Assembly (NCBI RefSeq): GCF_021134715.1
Contig: NC_060023.1
Location: 3,410,001 to 3,474,000 of the forward strand
DNA from: Daphnia pulex
Lineage: Eukaryota > Arthropoda > Branchiopoda > Diplostraca > Daphniidae
Direction of reading: 5' to 3'
DNA: 64,000 bases
Under the pieces are notes generated by a model that was not told the DNA's origin, made no database searches, and saw only the letters and a program-made list of their open reading frames with translations. Each line of letters starts with the position of its first letter. Within the stretch, counting starts at the first letter, position 1. The position numbers and the translations under genes are program-made. This document shows, in pieces, positions 1-10,172 of the stretch.

Positions 1-451
1 TTGGAAACGCGCTAAAAAGGGTTGGAAGATGGAATTGCTATACTGCAAGGCGAAAAAGAGAAGATGCCAATGAATAACCTTGAATTAAACAGCACGATGT
101 AGAATTCGTTATCTGCTCTATCTGCTGCTTTTGGTTTGCATCAAATTCATCAGAACAGGAATTCAAAATGCTCAATACCCTGCGCTACGCGACCTTGAAA
201 TTGTACACTCACTAGCTGTAACGGGTTACCGGATTTACCGCACGAGATAATATCCCAAATAAGAATAACAATATTTCAGCAGTCACTCTCGTCTCTTACA
301 ACTTCAGATTTAGAAACGAAAAGAATTCGTCACGTTCAAAAAGGAAGTTGCTTCGTCCAGCCTGCAGAAAATTGAACACTTATAACAATATAACAAATGT
401 GACGATTCTAGATTCTCAGCACCTGCTAGTGCGCGAGCAAACTCCGCACTA
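1..451. other. No gene seen; upstream flank of C1q gene
   Basis: No open reading frame with recognisable protein features. The stretch is AT-rich and leads into the TATA box of the C1q-type gene, so its right part is probably promoter-proximal DNA. Confidence 0.4.
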
Positions 452-457
452 TATAAA
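452..457 (+). promoter_or_regulatory. TATA box of C1q-domain gene
   Basis: TATAAA lies 81 bp upstream of the ATG at 533, which leaves room for a TSS around 480-485 and a short 5' UTR. Spacing and orientation fit a focused arthropod promoter. The downstream gene looks decayed, so the promoter may be a relic or may still produce a transcript. Confidence 0.55.
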
Positions 458-532
458 GGACGAACGTTTTCCTCAATTTCCTATCATTCGTCGCCATAAA
501 ATCTACGATCCACTACAAGCATCGCAGACAGC

Positions 533-1700
533 ATGAAGCAAACGGTAATTTTCAAAATCATCGCTAACTAATTTTGAGGGTCAAATAATATTGCTTGTAT
601 TCGCAAATGCCATAAATGTTTGAATTGCTCACTGAATTGAGTTTTTAGATTATTTTGATCTTTGTCTCCTTGACGACCTACGTTTCGACGTCATCTGTCC
701 AGCAACCAACCACCTGGACCAGCCCTTACTTCTACTACCATTAGAACACCCCACTGCCTTGCCAGAAAGTCTCAAAAAATGCTGGGCGATCAGAAACAAT
801 TTTCTGGTTACGACCAATACAGTGTCCAAAACACGCTAGGATCTCATGTCGTACTGATATCAACATGTCTAGGGGAGCTGATAAGTAAGTTAAAAAGACC
901 AGCTAAAAATTAATTTTGTAATGGTAAGTCAGATAAATTTCCTTCCTTTCCTCTCTCTTCCATCTCCCTGCATTTTATTTTTCACTGTGATTGAAGAGAG
1001 AAAAAGAAACTGAATTTCAAACGTTTTCCAGCATCTACCGCTGCTTCCAGTATCGGTCGAATGCCCAAATCTTGTGACGATCTGAAGCAAATCGGTCACA
1101 CGAAAAGCGGATTATTCTCAGTTATGGGCAACAAAACGGTCGACAACGTCTACTGTGATTTTACGAAACCAATTAACGGTGCAGGTAATATTGTAGAATA
1201 AAAAACTGTAGAAGAATTAATTTACAACTTCGGTGGTTATAGGTTTTCAAAAATGGGTCGGTCATTTCGACGTCAAAACATCGCCCGTTTATTTTTACGC
1301 CCAGAAAACATCAAATTTTGTTACGGCCAACGCCGTTGTTCCATTTGATTTGCTGATATTGAACGTGGGGAATGCCATGAACACTTCTGGGATATTCGTC
1401 GCTCCTAAACCCGGCAAATACTTTTTCTCATACTCGGGTCTTAGCTTTTCTGGTGTAAAGAAAGAGCAATTTGACAGAGTCGTGTTGCAAGTAAAGACTG
1501 CAACAGCGGATTGGGCAAGCTTTTGGCAACGTCGGTGTTCAAACATTTCAACACCATTAACACCATTAACTCGCTTCAAGGTGCACATTAGTCACCTGTC
1601 AAAGTCATAACAAATATATTACGCAAGGAAAAGGATGTTGATCGATGAGTCAAATGCCTTGGGTCTAAAGTAAACTGCTGGATGGCATGTTTACAGCCTT
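533..1700 (+). pseudogene. Decayed C1q-domain secreted protein gene
   Basis: Exon pieces are 533-544, 649-884, 1032-1184 and 1243-about 1700. Exons 1-2 encode a signal-peptide-like start (MKQTIILIFVSLTTYV). Exon 3 carries the Cys-rich linker SCDDLKQIGHTKSGLFSVMG and VYCDFTK. Exon 4 starts a C1q beta-sandwich (GFQKWVGHFDVKTSPVYFYA, then SGIFVAPKPGKYFFSYSGL). The last two exons splice cleanly in phase. Lesions visible in sequence: an in-frame TAG at the end of YFYYH in exon 2; the exon 2 donor phase does not match the exon 3 frame; and near 1495 the C1q reading jumps frame (QRIGQAFGNVGVQTF is in a different frame from the preceding residues), followed by stops. C1q-domain proteins of this type are secreted and often act in recognition or immunity. 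It could instead be a live gene with a different exon structure upstream, but the 3' frameshift argues for a pseudogene. Confidence 0.6.
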
Positions 1701-2636
1701 CATTACAACAGGAAAGGGGCGTGTCAGAAATCAAAAGGTTCGTTTCGCAATGATTTCAGAATCGCCACTATTTCTAGCACCAAAGGACGTCACGCCTCGG
1801 GTAGTAAGTAACCCTCACGCACTACGACTGGCAGAAACTGATCAAAAGTGCTCAGTCGGTCGGAAGGAAGACGGGATTAGTTGGCGTGCAATCGCTGAAG
1901 CATCACAGAACTTTCTCAAGTTTTGAACTACTGCAGCCAAGACTAAACGGTACGTAGAGATTAAGCCGTAATCAGCAGGCACATTTTGCCTAATTCCTTT
2001 TTTAAGATTGTTCATGTATCTATTTACTCTTAAACAGTAAGTGAGTAAGATCTCTTTGGGAAGGCAATCATTTTCTTGACAACAAGTAATTCAATTTTCA
2101 TTGTAACAGTTATCGTGAATGGATTAATTCCTTTTCTCGTAAACAAAAGAAAAATCTTGGAAGGCATCGGAATTTTGTCGGAACGATAATAGCTAGGACA
2201 TCTAAATGACTGACAGTGTCCAAGAGTCCGTCGATTACTTGAATTAGTTGTCACAATACGAAACATCTCTACGGCTCTAATTGACCGCAGAGCCACTAAC
2301 CATGTTGATGTCTGAAAGAAGACGGTCCACAGTTGTGGACCTATTTCATCCGAAACAATTCGGATGCGATCCGGCGGGAATCTTCCATCAGGTGAGGGGA
2401 GGATAGCAAAATAAATCAATTCTGCATACATAGTTGCGTAACATTCCCGGTGGTATAATTGTGGATTCCTTTGTTATTAAGTGCCCAGCATATTCCCACC
2501 TGAAGAAGACAAAATTGTATTAGAAAATTATAAATTTTAAAAGCCAGAAAAATCAAAAGTCTCGCTAATTAGAACGTTTGATCAAACCCCCAAAATGTCT
2601 GTACTAATTTATGTCCACCATTTCAGGAATAGAAAA
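1701..2636. other. Spacer; one unassigned minus-strand ORF
   Basis: Between the decayed C1q gene and the SleB-like gene. A minus-strand ORF of 133 codons (2431 to 2030) is uninterrupted but matches no family I recognise. It has no signal peptide or clear membrane span, and no neighbouring exons were found. I leave it as unassigned rather than calling a gene. Confidence 0.3.
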
Positions 2637-3240
2637 ATGTCATTGGATCTAGATGATAGCACAAAAGAAGGAAGGCGAAACTACGACATTCTCAAGAAAA
2701 CTTTCGTCGGAGAAGCGGCCGGCGAAATTGAACAGGGACAGCGCGCAATATGCTGGGTCATTTACAACCGAGTCTTGGGCCACAAAACTTATTGGTACGA
2801 AGAGAAAGAAGGCAACGGCATTGCGGGAGTCTGTTTGAAAAAGGGACAGTTTGAATGTTGGAATGAAGGTACCTCCTACTTGTGAATGAAAATCTCTTTC
2901 AATCTGTTAAAATTGATTTGGTCTATATTCTTTTTGGGGTTTGTTAGGAGAGAAGAGACGAGATCTGGAAGAGTCACTGAAAACTGATTGGGGGAAAAAA
3001 GTAATGGCCCAAATTGACAAGTGGCTTAGAGATGTTTACTTTTACCAAGGGGGGAAACCCAAGAACAATCCGATTGGCAAATGTGATCACTACAACAATC
3101 TCGCACTACGAAGCACTACCGAAGACCGCCTAAATAATTTAACTTTGATGAGCATCGAGTCCGACCTACTTAACGATATTGATTTCAATGATATTATCAG
3201 TGATTTTGCTAGTAGAAAATCTCGATCCGTTCCAATTTAA
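2637..3240 (+). CDS. SleB-type cell-wall hydrolase domain protein
   Basis: Two exons, 2637-2868 and 2948-3240, join at G|GA in phase 1 and give 174 aa. Residues 23-46 (FVGEAAGEIEQGQRAICWVI and the following YNRV) match the N-terminal signature of the SleB / Hydrolase_2 fold: an E-A-x-G-E block with the presumed catalytic Glu at 26, then the E-G-Q-R-A-x-x-x-V-x-x-N-R-V helix. GVCLKKGQFECW (64-75) fits the second conserved block, and CDHYNN (123-128) sits where the family has its G-A-T-H-Y motif. In bacteria these are N-acetylmuramidase or lytic-transglycosylase-like enzymes acting on peptidoglycan. No signal peptide is visible, so export is not supported. An in-frame ATG at 2595 is an alternative start; I chose 2637 because an acceptor-like TTTCAG precedes it. 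The acidic tail after residue 130 is not part of the domain. A eukaryotic intron argues against bacterial contamination. The function in an animal is unknown. Confidence 0.65.
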
Positions 3241-3435
3241 TTAGTGATTGCGGTAATGTTCGTAAATTACTTATTTGATAAGTGTATTGAATCTGAATGT
3301 ATGTTCTAAAATAGAATCTTTTCAGCATCTTTTGAATGTCTTGCTTCTTGATATAGAAAATCTCTTGAAAAAAGTGGAAAAAGGGCCCGCGATATCAATT
3401 TTGCCCAGGGCCCGCCAAACTCTAATCCGGCGCTG
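3241..3435. other. Short spacer, nothing seen
   Basis: AT-rich spacer downstream of the SleB-like gene. It contains short simple tracts but no coding signal and no clear AATAAA immediately after the stop. Confidence 0.3.
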
Positions 3436-3835
3436 GAGCTAATATTTTATTTATTGTTGAAAGCATAAAATGTAATCTTTACCTCTGTTTTTATTTCAGA
3501 ATATGTCAGATTCATCAAAAACCAGCTGATACCTTCTCTGTAGATGTGGGTGACGAGTTATTGGAATGAGTTGCCCCAAGAAAAGGCACTTAATCCCACT
3601 ACAGATGTGGTCTCGTCCACACCACTCACAACAACAACAGCAGCAGCAACAACCACTGCTAGGTTTAGATGGCCCAATCACCGCCTTGGTGAAAGTTCAA
3701 GTTTGGGGTTTACTTGAACTTCTTGTGAACATTCTCATGGATTTCCCTGCTCAATGTCTATCTCGCAGTGGATGGATTGTCTCCGCTTTATTCTTTGTTG
3801 TTGTGCTAGGGTTCGTTGGTTAATTGTTTTCTCGC
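3436..3835 (+). pseudogene. Degenerate gene copy 1 (Gln tract, C-terminal TM)
   Basis: First of two clear tandem copies that start with the same sequence (GAGCTAATAT...). A TTTCAG acceptor precedes ATGTCAGATTC. Pieces in different frames look coding: MSDSS, then DTFSVDVGDELLE, then an 85-codon ORF (3566-3823) with a Gln tract and a C-terminal segment containing LVKVQVWGLLELLVNILMDF and a hydrophobic end, SALFFVVVLGFVG. The start and the later coding pieces are separated by stops and frame changes, so it looks like a pseudogene. The 85-codon ORF could still be translated alone. Family not recognised. Confidence 0.5.
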
Positions 3836-4032
3836 ATTAGAGTAAATATTAACATTAGAGAAAACTTTTCGTGTTAGTTCGAACCAATCGAATTCTCGAG
3901 CCCACATTCACTAAACGTAAGATATTATTTCAGCCTGCTATTATTAAGCCTATATGTAAGTTACTGGGTGGTGGGTGTGTGCATGCTTGGTGGGTGATGG
4001 AGTTAGTTACTCTCGTTCGGTTAATTTGGTTC

Positions 4033-4320
4033 GAGCTAATATCTTATTCATTGTTGAAAGCTTAAAATCTAATTTGTACCTGTTTCTATTTCAGAATATG
4101 TCGGATTCAGAAAAACAAAACAGTTGATACCTTCTCTGTAGATTTGGGTGACAGTTGGAATATGTCGACCCAAGAAAAGGCATTTAATCCCACTACAGAT
4201 GTGGTCTCTTCCACACCACTGTCACAACAACAACAGCAGAAGTAACAAACACTGCTAGGTTTAGATGACCCAAGTCTCCGCCTTATTTTTTGTTGTTGTG
4301 CTAGGGTTCATGGGTTTTCT
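4033..4320 (+). pseudogene. Degenerate gene copy 2, internally deleted
   Basis: A close copy of 3436-3835, including the acceptor, the ATGTCGGATTC start and the CAA tract (frame NMSTQEKAFNPTTDVV). It lacks the roughly 110 bp of copy 1 that encode LVKVQVWGLLELL...; the join lies between similar CACCGCCTT and TCTCCGCTTT words. It also has an in-frame TGA soon after the start. Non-functional by inspection. Confidence 0.55.
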
Positions 4321-4599
4321 GTTAGTCATAGTTTTTATAAACCTTGATATTCCTGAGAATAGGGGGCCATTTCAGGACTTGTCGTTCACTGCGTACTGCT
4401 TGGGTCTCCTTCACACGTTTTTTTAAGCTTTTGCATGATGCTCTTGTTGGGAGGGGGACCCCCGGATATACGTTACAATACAATGTTCAATTCTTGAAAA
4501 TGTATTTTAAAGTCAATTTCACAGCCTCAACAATCGAAAATTCAGTAACACGAGCATCTGTATATCAGGTATCATAATCCTTTATATCGAGTTTCATTT

Positions 4600-4720
4600 T
4601 TCGTCAATCTTGCTAGGTTTCATGGCAGCAGTGGTCAAAGTGCAAATCCTATTTCTTCTAGAAGGCCTCGTCAACCAAATTATAGATTTTATTTCGGGAG
4701 ATCGTAGCATTACTTGAATT
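4600..4720 (+). pseudogene. Fragment of the same gene family, copy 3
   Basis: After the shared word TGCTAGGTTT, the reading FMAAVVKVQILFLLEGLVNQ resembles the ALVKVQVWGLLELLVN segment of copy 1 and ends at a TGA shortly after. No N-terminal half was found next to it. This is probably a third, more diverged relic. Confidence 0.4.
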
Positions 4721-6052
4721 GTAGTAAGTGTTTTATTGTATGTAACACCTATGACATTTAAAATTGGATTTCTGTTGAGAATTGTGTACATTGAACCAAA
4801 AAAAGATAAATTTACAACATTTAAAAAAATTGTTCGGATTTTGTACATAGGCTTGTTGGGTTGGCGAATAATATCGAATTGTGTCGTGATGTGATCAGGA
4901 TTACACTATCAACTCAGTATTCATCTATAACTCCTTCCAACCACAGGGCTCGGGCTCACACAAGAGTAGCTCGAAGTTAACGACTTAGAGTTAAGCCCAC
5001 CAGTTCACTAGCAGTCCTGGTGGGGAATCTTGGGACCCCTTAGTAAACACCCACCGTTTCCCCTCAGCGAAAGGAATAGAGTGGTTGTGTATATACAGTA
5101 GGCCTACCAACCAACGAATTGAGAACATTCCCCCCCCCCTCGTTTTGCGTGCTTTCTTACGGTGCTACGTGTCTCATTGCAACTCAAATAACTTTTGAAC
5201 GGCAAGAGATAGAATTTTTTTTCTTTTTTCCGGAGTAGAAGAAAAGAGGATCTACAAATCATACACACTTGACATTTTTGTAGGATGTACCCCCACGTCT
5301 CTACACCCTCGTTTACCAATTAAGAACCCCCTCCCCTACAAGCGCAGTGTTAAAACCGGCTTTTTCTACAATCGAAAAAGTACTTTGAATGGCGCTAAAA
5401 CACTTTTCTTTATGCCAAAAGATTCGGCGTCGTTTATTTAATGGAATCATGAATTCATTTATTTAAAAACAATTATTTGAAGACCCTTTCCTATCCCTTG
5501 AAGTTCACTCGCCTCTCAAAAAATGAGGGGCGAAAATCGTAACTTCTCCTTGTGAGGCGCTTGCGCGCGCATCGGATAACAACAACGTAAAGAACTCAAT
5601 TGCAGGACTGCGAAAATTTAAGACGTCTTTGACACGGTGGCCCCTTTGAATCAACGCCATCTAGGCTGTTGCGGCATATGGACATTCCAAGGGGCCATTT
5701 AGTAAAATGAGCGGAGCCCCCCTTATGGGCATTTTAACATTGTCATTGGCAACCATCTCTCCATACCCATACCCCTGACTCTGACGGAGAGGAGAGTGGT
5801 AGTAAAACGTTAGAGGAGAGAAGCGTGAAAGAAACGCAACTCGCATACTCCCCGCTAGGTGGATTTGGTGATTCCGAAAGTTAATTTTTAACAATTTTAG
5901 TTACCTAGCAAGGGAAAATTTTCGAATTTTTTGCGATTTCCAATTAAATTCCATATTGATTATTTCTTATAATTGAGTGAAAGGAATTTGTGAAAGGACT
6001 TGCATTTAATTTCTAATACATTTATTACTTTTCCTTTCAAACGGATTCATTT
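4721..6052. other. Spacer with no gene seen
   Basis: Mixed-composition spacer with C-runs and AT-rich DNA. ORFs here are short and lack family features. It ends at the MITE-like element. Confidence 0.35.
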
Positions 6053-6407
6053 TTAACAAGCAATCCACCACTCAAGTGCACCAAATCCATGGACCCCACT
6101 TTTTTTTCCCATTCCGCTATGGAACCTAAAAATCTGAAATAATTCAGGCATATCCAGTTTTTTACTCCGGATTCACCTGTGTTTGCATAATTTAAATATT
6201 CCCTGCCGTTCGGGAGATATTTAATGTTAAAGTTTGGGTTTTTTCAAATTTTAACAATTTTGGGGGGTCTTTGGTATCGCTTTATGGGTAAATGCTAACC
6301 TTTAAAAAAAACAAATTCTCCCAAAAGTTTGCTCGTCCATCCCTCGGAATGGGAAAAAAAGTGGGGTCCATGGATTTGGTGCACTTGAGTGGTGGATTGC
6401 TTGTTAA
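6053..6407. mobile_element. Palindromic MITE-like element with TTAA ends
   Basis: Left arm 6053-6116 and right arm 6345-6407 are near-perfect inverted repeats of about 64 bp. They differ mainly by one base in the poly-T/poly-A run. The arms begin TTAA-CAAGCAATCC and end GGATTGCTTG-TTAA. The roughly 230-bp centre has no coding capacity. A short non-coding element with long terminal inverted repeats flanked by TTAA fits a non-autonomous DNA transposon, perhaps piggyBac-mobilised because that superfamily duplicates TTAA. The arms do not start with the usual CCC, so the superfamily is uncertain. Because TTAA is itself a palindrome and the match runs a few bases further out, the exact ends are ambiguous. 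Confidence 0.75.
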
Positions 6408-6451
6408 AAACGTCTTCCACAAAAACGGTTTTTTACACTACTGAACATGGT

Positions 6452-6471
6452 CTATTAACTTAAGTTAATAG
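6452..6471. repeat. Perfect 20-bp palindrome, copy 1
   Basis: CTATTAACTTAAGTTAATAG reads the same on both strands. It lies 45 bp outside the MITE-like element and is repeated nearby. Confidence 0.7.
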
Positions 6472-6493
6472 AAGTTAATGGTGTGTTAATGGT

Positions 6494-6513
6494 CTAATAA
6501 CTTAAGTTAATAG
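6494..6513. repeat. 20-bp palindrome, copy 2 (one mismatch)
   Basis: CTAATAACTTAAGTTAATAG differs from the first copy by one base in the left half. The start-to-start spacing is 42 bp, so the two lie on the same face of the helix about four turns apart. Confidence 0.65.
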
Positions 6514-9464
6514 ATCATGCTACTGAAGTTAAGGACTGCTTGTTCAAATTTGATTTATTCGTTGATTAATAAATTAGACTATACGATTTCGCTTGTCAAT
6601 AGAAAATATCCAAAAGCGTCCAATTCCGACGCGCGATTCGATGGTTTGGGTTTAAATATTTATTCGACTTCAAGTTGAAAACATCATATAGGCGATATAG
6701 TCCTATCCTTGTTCCGAAGAGGAAATCGACACTTTTAAATCACACTAGGTCTGGGAGGCGTTAATTCAGTTAAGAAAGAAATGGAAAAAGAATAAAAGTC
6801 AATAAATTGAAACGGATAAAAGGAACAACCAAAGAAATCGAAAGAAATGGTCGGTAGACGAATGGAAACTCCGGTTCAAGATTAATGATTAGCCTAAAAA
6901 TAAAAATGGTTGAAACGAGGAAAATCGACGATGAGGATTGCCAGCAGTCGTTAGAAATTGATCAGGCATTGTCGCGCGATGCCTGTGTCTTCTTGTTTGG
7001 TAGATCGATCAAGTTGACACAATCTCTCTCCGGTATCGTCTTTCTTGTTTACCTTTTCTCCCCCCCCCCTCCTTGAAACTCTTGTTTTATTTTTTGTCTT
7101 TGTCCCTTTTTTTCCCCAAGACAGATGTATCGCTTGAACTTTGTTTTGCCTTTCGTGTTTTTTCCAGTTCCCATAACAACAAAAATAAAGGAATTCAGAG
7201 AAAAATTCTGTATTATATATACTGTAGTGCTAATGTAATATTTGGCAAAGAAGGAGATGACAACTATATAATGTCATATTTTGTCATGCAAGAAATTCTT
7301 GTAAATGGTCGAATTTGTTTCGCTGCAATTTTGGGTCAGAGAAAAGAACTAAGCGAAGCGAAAAAATAAAAAGTAGTAGTTAGTTCAGATTATATTATTG
7401 TTGGGCGGTTGATAGGCTACCCTTATCAAGAACGACTAAAACGAAACTTGAGTCTGCTAAACGGAGCCGGATCCCGGCGGTATATATATACGAAAATCGA
7501 ATAAAAGAAAGAATGATGCTGAAGATATTACACGGTGCTGGAAAGGTCAGGCTCCGCGGTCACGGCCGTCCGCCACCTTTCTTTTCTTATTACCCTTTAT
7601 ACGTAGATAAGAAAAAAAACTGTGTGTCGGTGCTTGTCTGATTGTGTGTTGGCCCCAAACCCGCTTGTGTTCTTCGAGGGGTGCCAAAGAAAAAAACATT
7701 TTTTTAGTCGTCACGGCAAACCTTAGATGGCAGTCATCGACGATTTGCGGGAAAAGAGTTGCCGGCTTTCCAAACGGGCAAATAAAACAAAAAAAAACAA
7801 CTTACGAGTTTGATAATAATAACCCCATCCATGGTGAACCCTTATTTACCTGTAGATCCGTGTGTAGACGATATTTGATTTTAACGCAATAATGGAAACG
7901 ACAAAATCCAAGAGTCATTGATCAACATTCCACGCTTGTCTGTGGCATGTGATTGGTTCATCGTCGGCGCGTATACACACTCGAGACAAAACCGAAAGGC
8001 TGGGAATGAAAACAAAAAAAAAGAGAGAAGAAACACAAGAGAAAACAACAAAATCCATTCCGATTTTGGGCGAACTCTCCATCAGTCGCGCCCGGTGATA
8101 GTGATCGCATGACGGAGTGCGCTGGCCGAGACACACACGAGGGCCTTGGCGTGATCGTGTCTTATAGATTGATAGGTTTTTTCTCTTCTCTCTACTTTTC
8201 TTTTTCTTTCCCTTTTTCTTCCTTCTTTCTTTTATTCCTTTTGTTGTTGTTGTTGTTGTGTTGTTGTAACGTTTCTCAATCGCACTTTGTAATCTACGGA
8301 ACTAGGTGATTTGCATAATCATGAAAGGCTATAGGACCTCTTTATATTTATATACAAAGAGATGGATTGAAAGTCAATCAATCAAGTGGTGTGTAGTAGC
8401 GTCGACTGCAGCTGTTGATGCTTATCAATGATTTATAAAGAAGCAACTTCATTTATTTATTTCCTATATTTTTTCTTTTCTCTCTTCTCGCCCCGACTTG
8501 AATGAAACGGGGGGAGGATCGACGGACACGTTCAAACAAAATGAAAATAAAGGGGGGAAAAAACATAAAACAATCAGAATTTCGGTGAATAGATTGGTGT
8601 TTCGGGGGTGCGGGACTCCGATAGTTATATCTGATGTGTCTTCTCACACACACACACACTGTGTCGGGCTGAGGGCGCCCGATACACCTGTTGAGTCGGA
8701 CAAATCAATTTTGTATACGCTGTTCGATCAATCAAACATTTCTCTTTTTTCAATTCATATTCACGCCCAAGTCATTTAAGCTTACGGTGTATTCAATAAT
8801 GCAACCGCGCAAATCTTAATTGTGGATTGTAGTTACACTTATAAAAACCTTGTTTTTTTTGTTTTTTTTTTTTTTTTGCTCTGCTGGCATGTCATCAAAA
8901 TCTGAGACGACCCACCCCTTTTTTACAAGAATTATTTTAAAAAATAAGTTCTTTATATGCATGAAGCTTCTGCGCTTCCGTATAATCATTCCATATATAT
9001 AAATAACACACGTGATGAAAACCGTCAAACAGGAAAAGGTTGTTCGAAAGCTGTTCTAGCTTAGGAATTACATATACATACATAATAACAAAAATGTGTG
9101 TGGATGTGTGTGCTGTTTACACTACTGTATGTGTGTTGTGCGTAGGCTGTGTAAACTATCAATGGCGTGATTCAGTTACACTCCCTATACTAATACACGC
9201 CACCTAAAGATTTTTGAAGTTTTCTTTTTTGGCTTGGGCGCAAATGATCTGCGGAGCCGTTGGAAGAGACTGGACAGAAATCCGTGTGAGCCCCCCTTCG
9301 TCTTGTGGTGTCCTGGTCCGTCTGTTGTTGTTGTTTAACGAAGAGGAGGAACGTGCTCTTCTTCAATCTGGACTGGTGCTGGGACTTATGTAGCTGGCCA
9401 AGACACTGCCCAGCAGCAGTTGAGGTTCCAGTGTAAACAGCAGCAAGTCACGAGTTGTATAAAA
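6514..9464. other. Spacer upstream of FGFRL1-like A, no gene seen
   Basis: Pyrimidine tracts, TTG and GT microsatellites and poly-T runs (for example 8855-8877). ORFs here translate simple repeats. The right end may hold promoter or 5' UTR of FGFRL1-like A, but no core promoter could be fixed. Confidence 0.35.
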
Positions 9465-9608
9465 ATGTGGCCGGTGTTACTGCTGTTATTTCTTTGCGCC
9501 CTGCACCAATCTTCAAACAGTTTAGATTGGAGTGGAGGGCCAAAGTCAAAACACTGCGAGGGGCTTCAGAGCTTCCTCTTTCCTCTCTATAACACTGTGG
9601 AAGTGTGA
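9465..9608 (+). CDS. Possible 47-aa secreted peptide or uORF
   Basis: ATG with A at -3 opens a 47-codon frame beginning MWPVLLLLFLCALHQSSNS, a convincing signal-peptide shape with a small-residue cleavage region near 19. The mature part would be about 28 aa with one Cys. It lies about 570 bp upstream of the FGFRL1-like A start, in the region where its 5' leader could run. It may be a uORF, an unrelated small gene or chance. No splice donor joins it in frame to the receptor. Confidence 0.25.
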   Translation: MWPVLLLLFLCALHQSSNSLDWSGGPKSKHCEGLQSFLFPLYNTVEV

Positions 9609-10172
9609 GTCACACAAGTTCCTGGCTATACAGTATACACATTCAAGACCAGCACAGCAGCCCAAAAAAGAAAAAGATGGTCAATTCTCCTGGCTGATTG
9701 AGTATAGAGGAGAAAGCGCCGAGTCACTCGTGCAGCAGTCACTGGCGGCCCGTCAGCCGTGAGATGAGCGCTCCTCGCCATTCATCACCGCTCCGTTGCC
9801 CTTGACGTCGTCGTCATTTCCATCATCGTCCGCGCGCAAATCGCGCTTGATGATCAATTAACCGCGAGCGCTGATTGCAGTCATCATCGTCGAGAGCTCG
9901 ACAACAAAACCAAAAAAAAAAAAAAAAAAAGAAAAAAGAGTTATATACCGGGGACGGAGAGAGTGAAACAGTTCGAGGGTGAGTCACGAGTGTGTGTCTG
10001 TGATCAACATTGACGAGCATCAGAGATGTGAAGGGCGCCACATCAGGATTCGCTTTGTGACAGACTCGTCTTGGATCTTCACTTTGTTCTCCCTTGACAA
10101 AGCCACTTATTGTGTGTCTATTTTTTGTTTTCCAAAAAACTTCAAAGGGAGCCAACGAGTGTGGAACGCAAA
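9609..10172 (+). other. Probable 5' leader region of FGFRL1-like A
   Basis: No coding feature on the plus strand. Contains an A18 tract near 9913. The stretch ends at the receptor start codon, so part of it is likely 5' UTR, but no TSS can be assigned from sequence. Confidence 0.3.
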
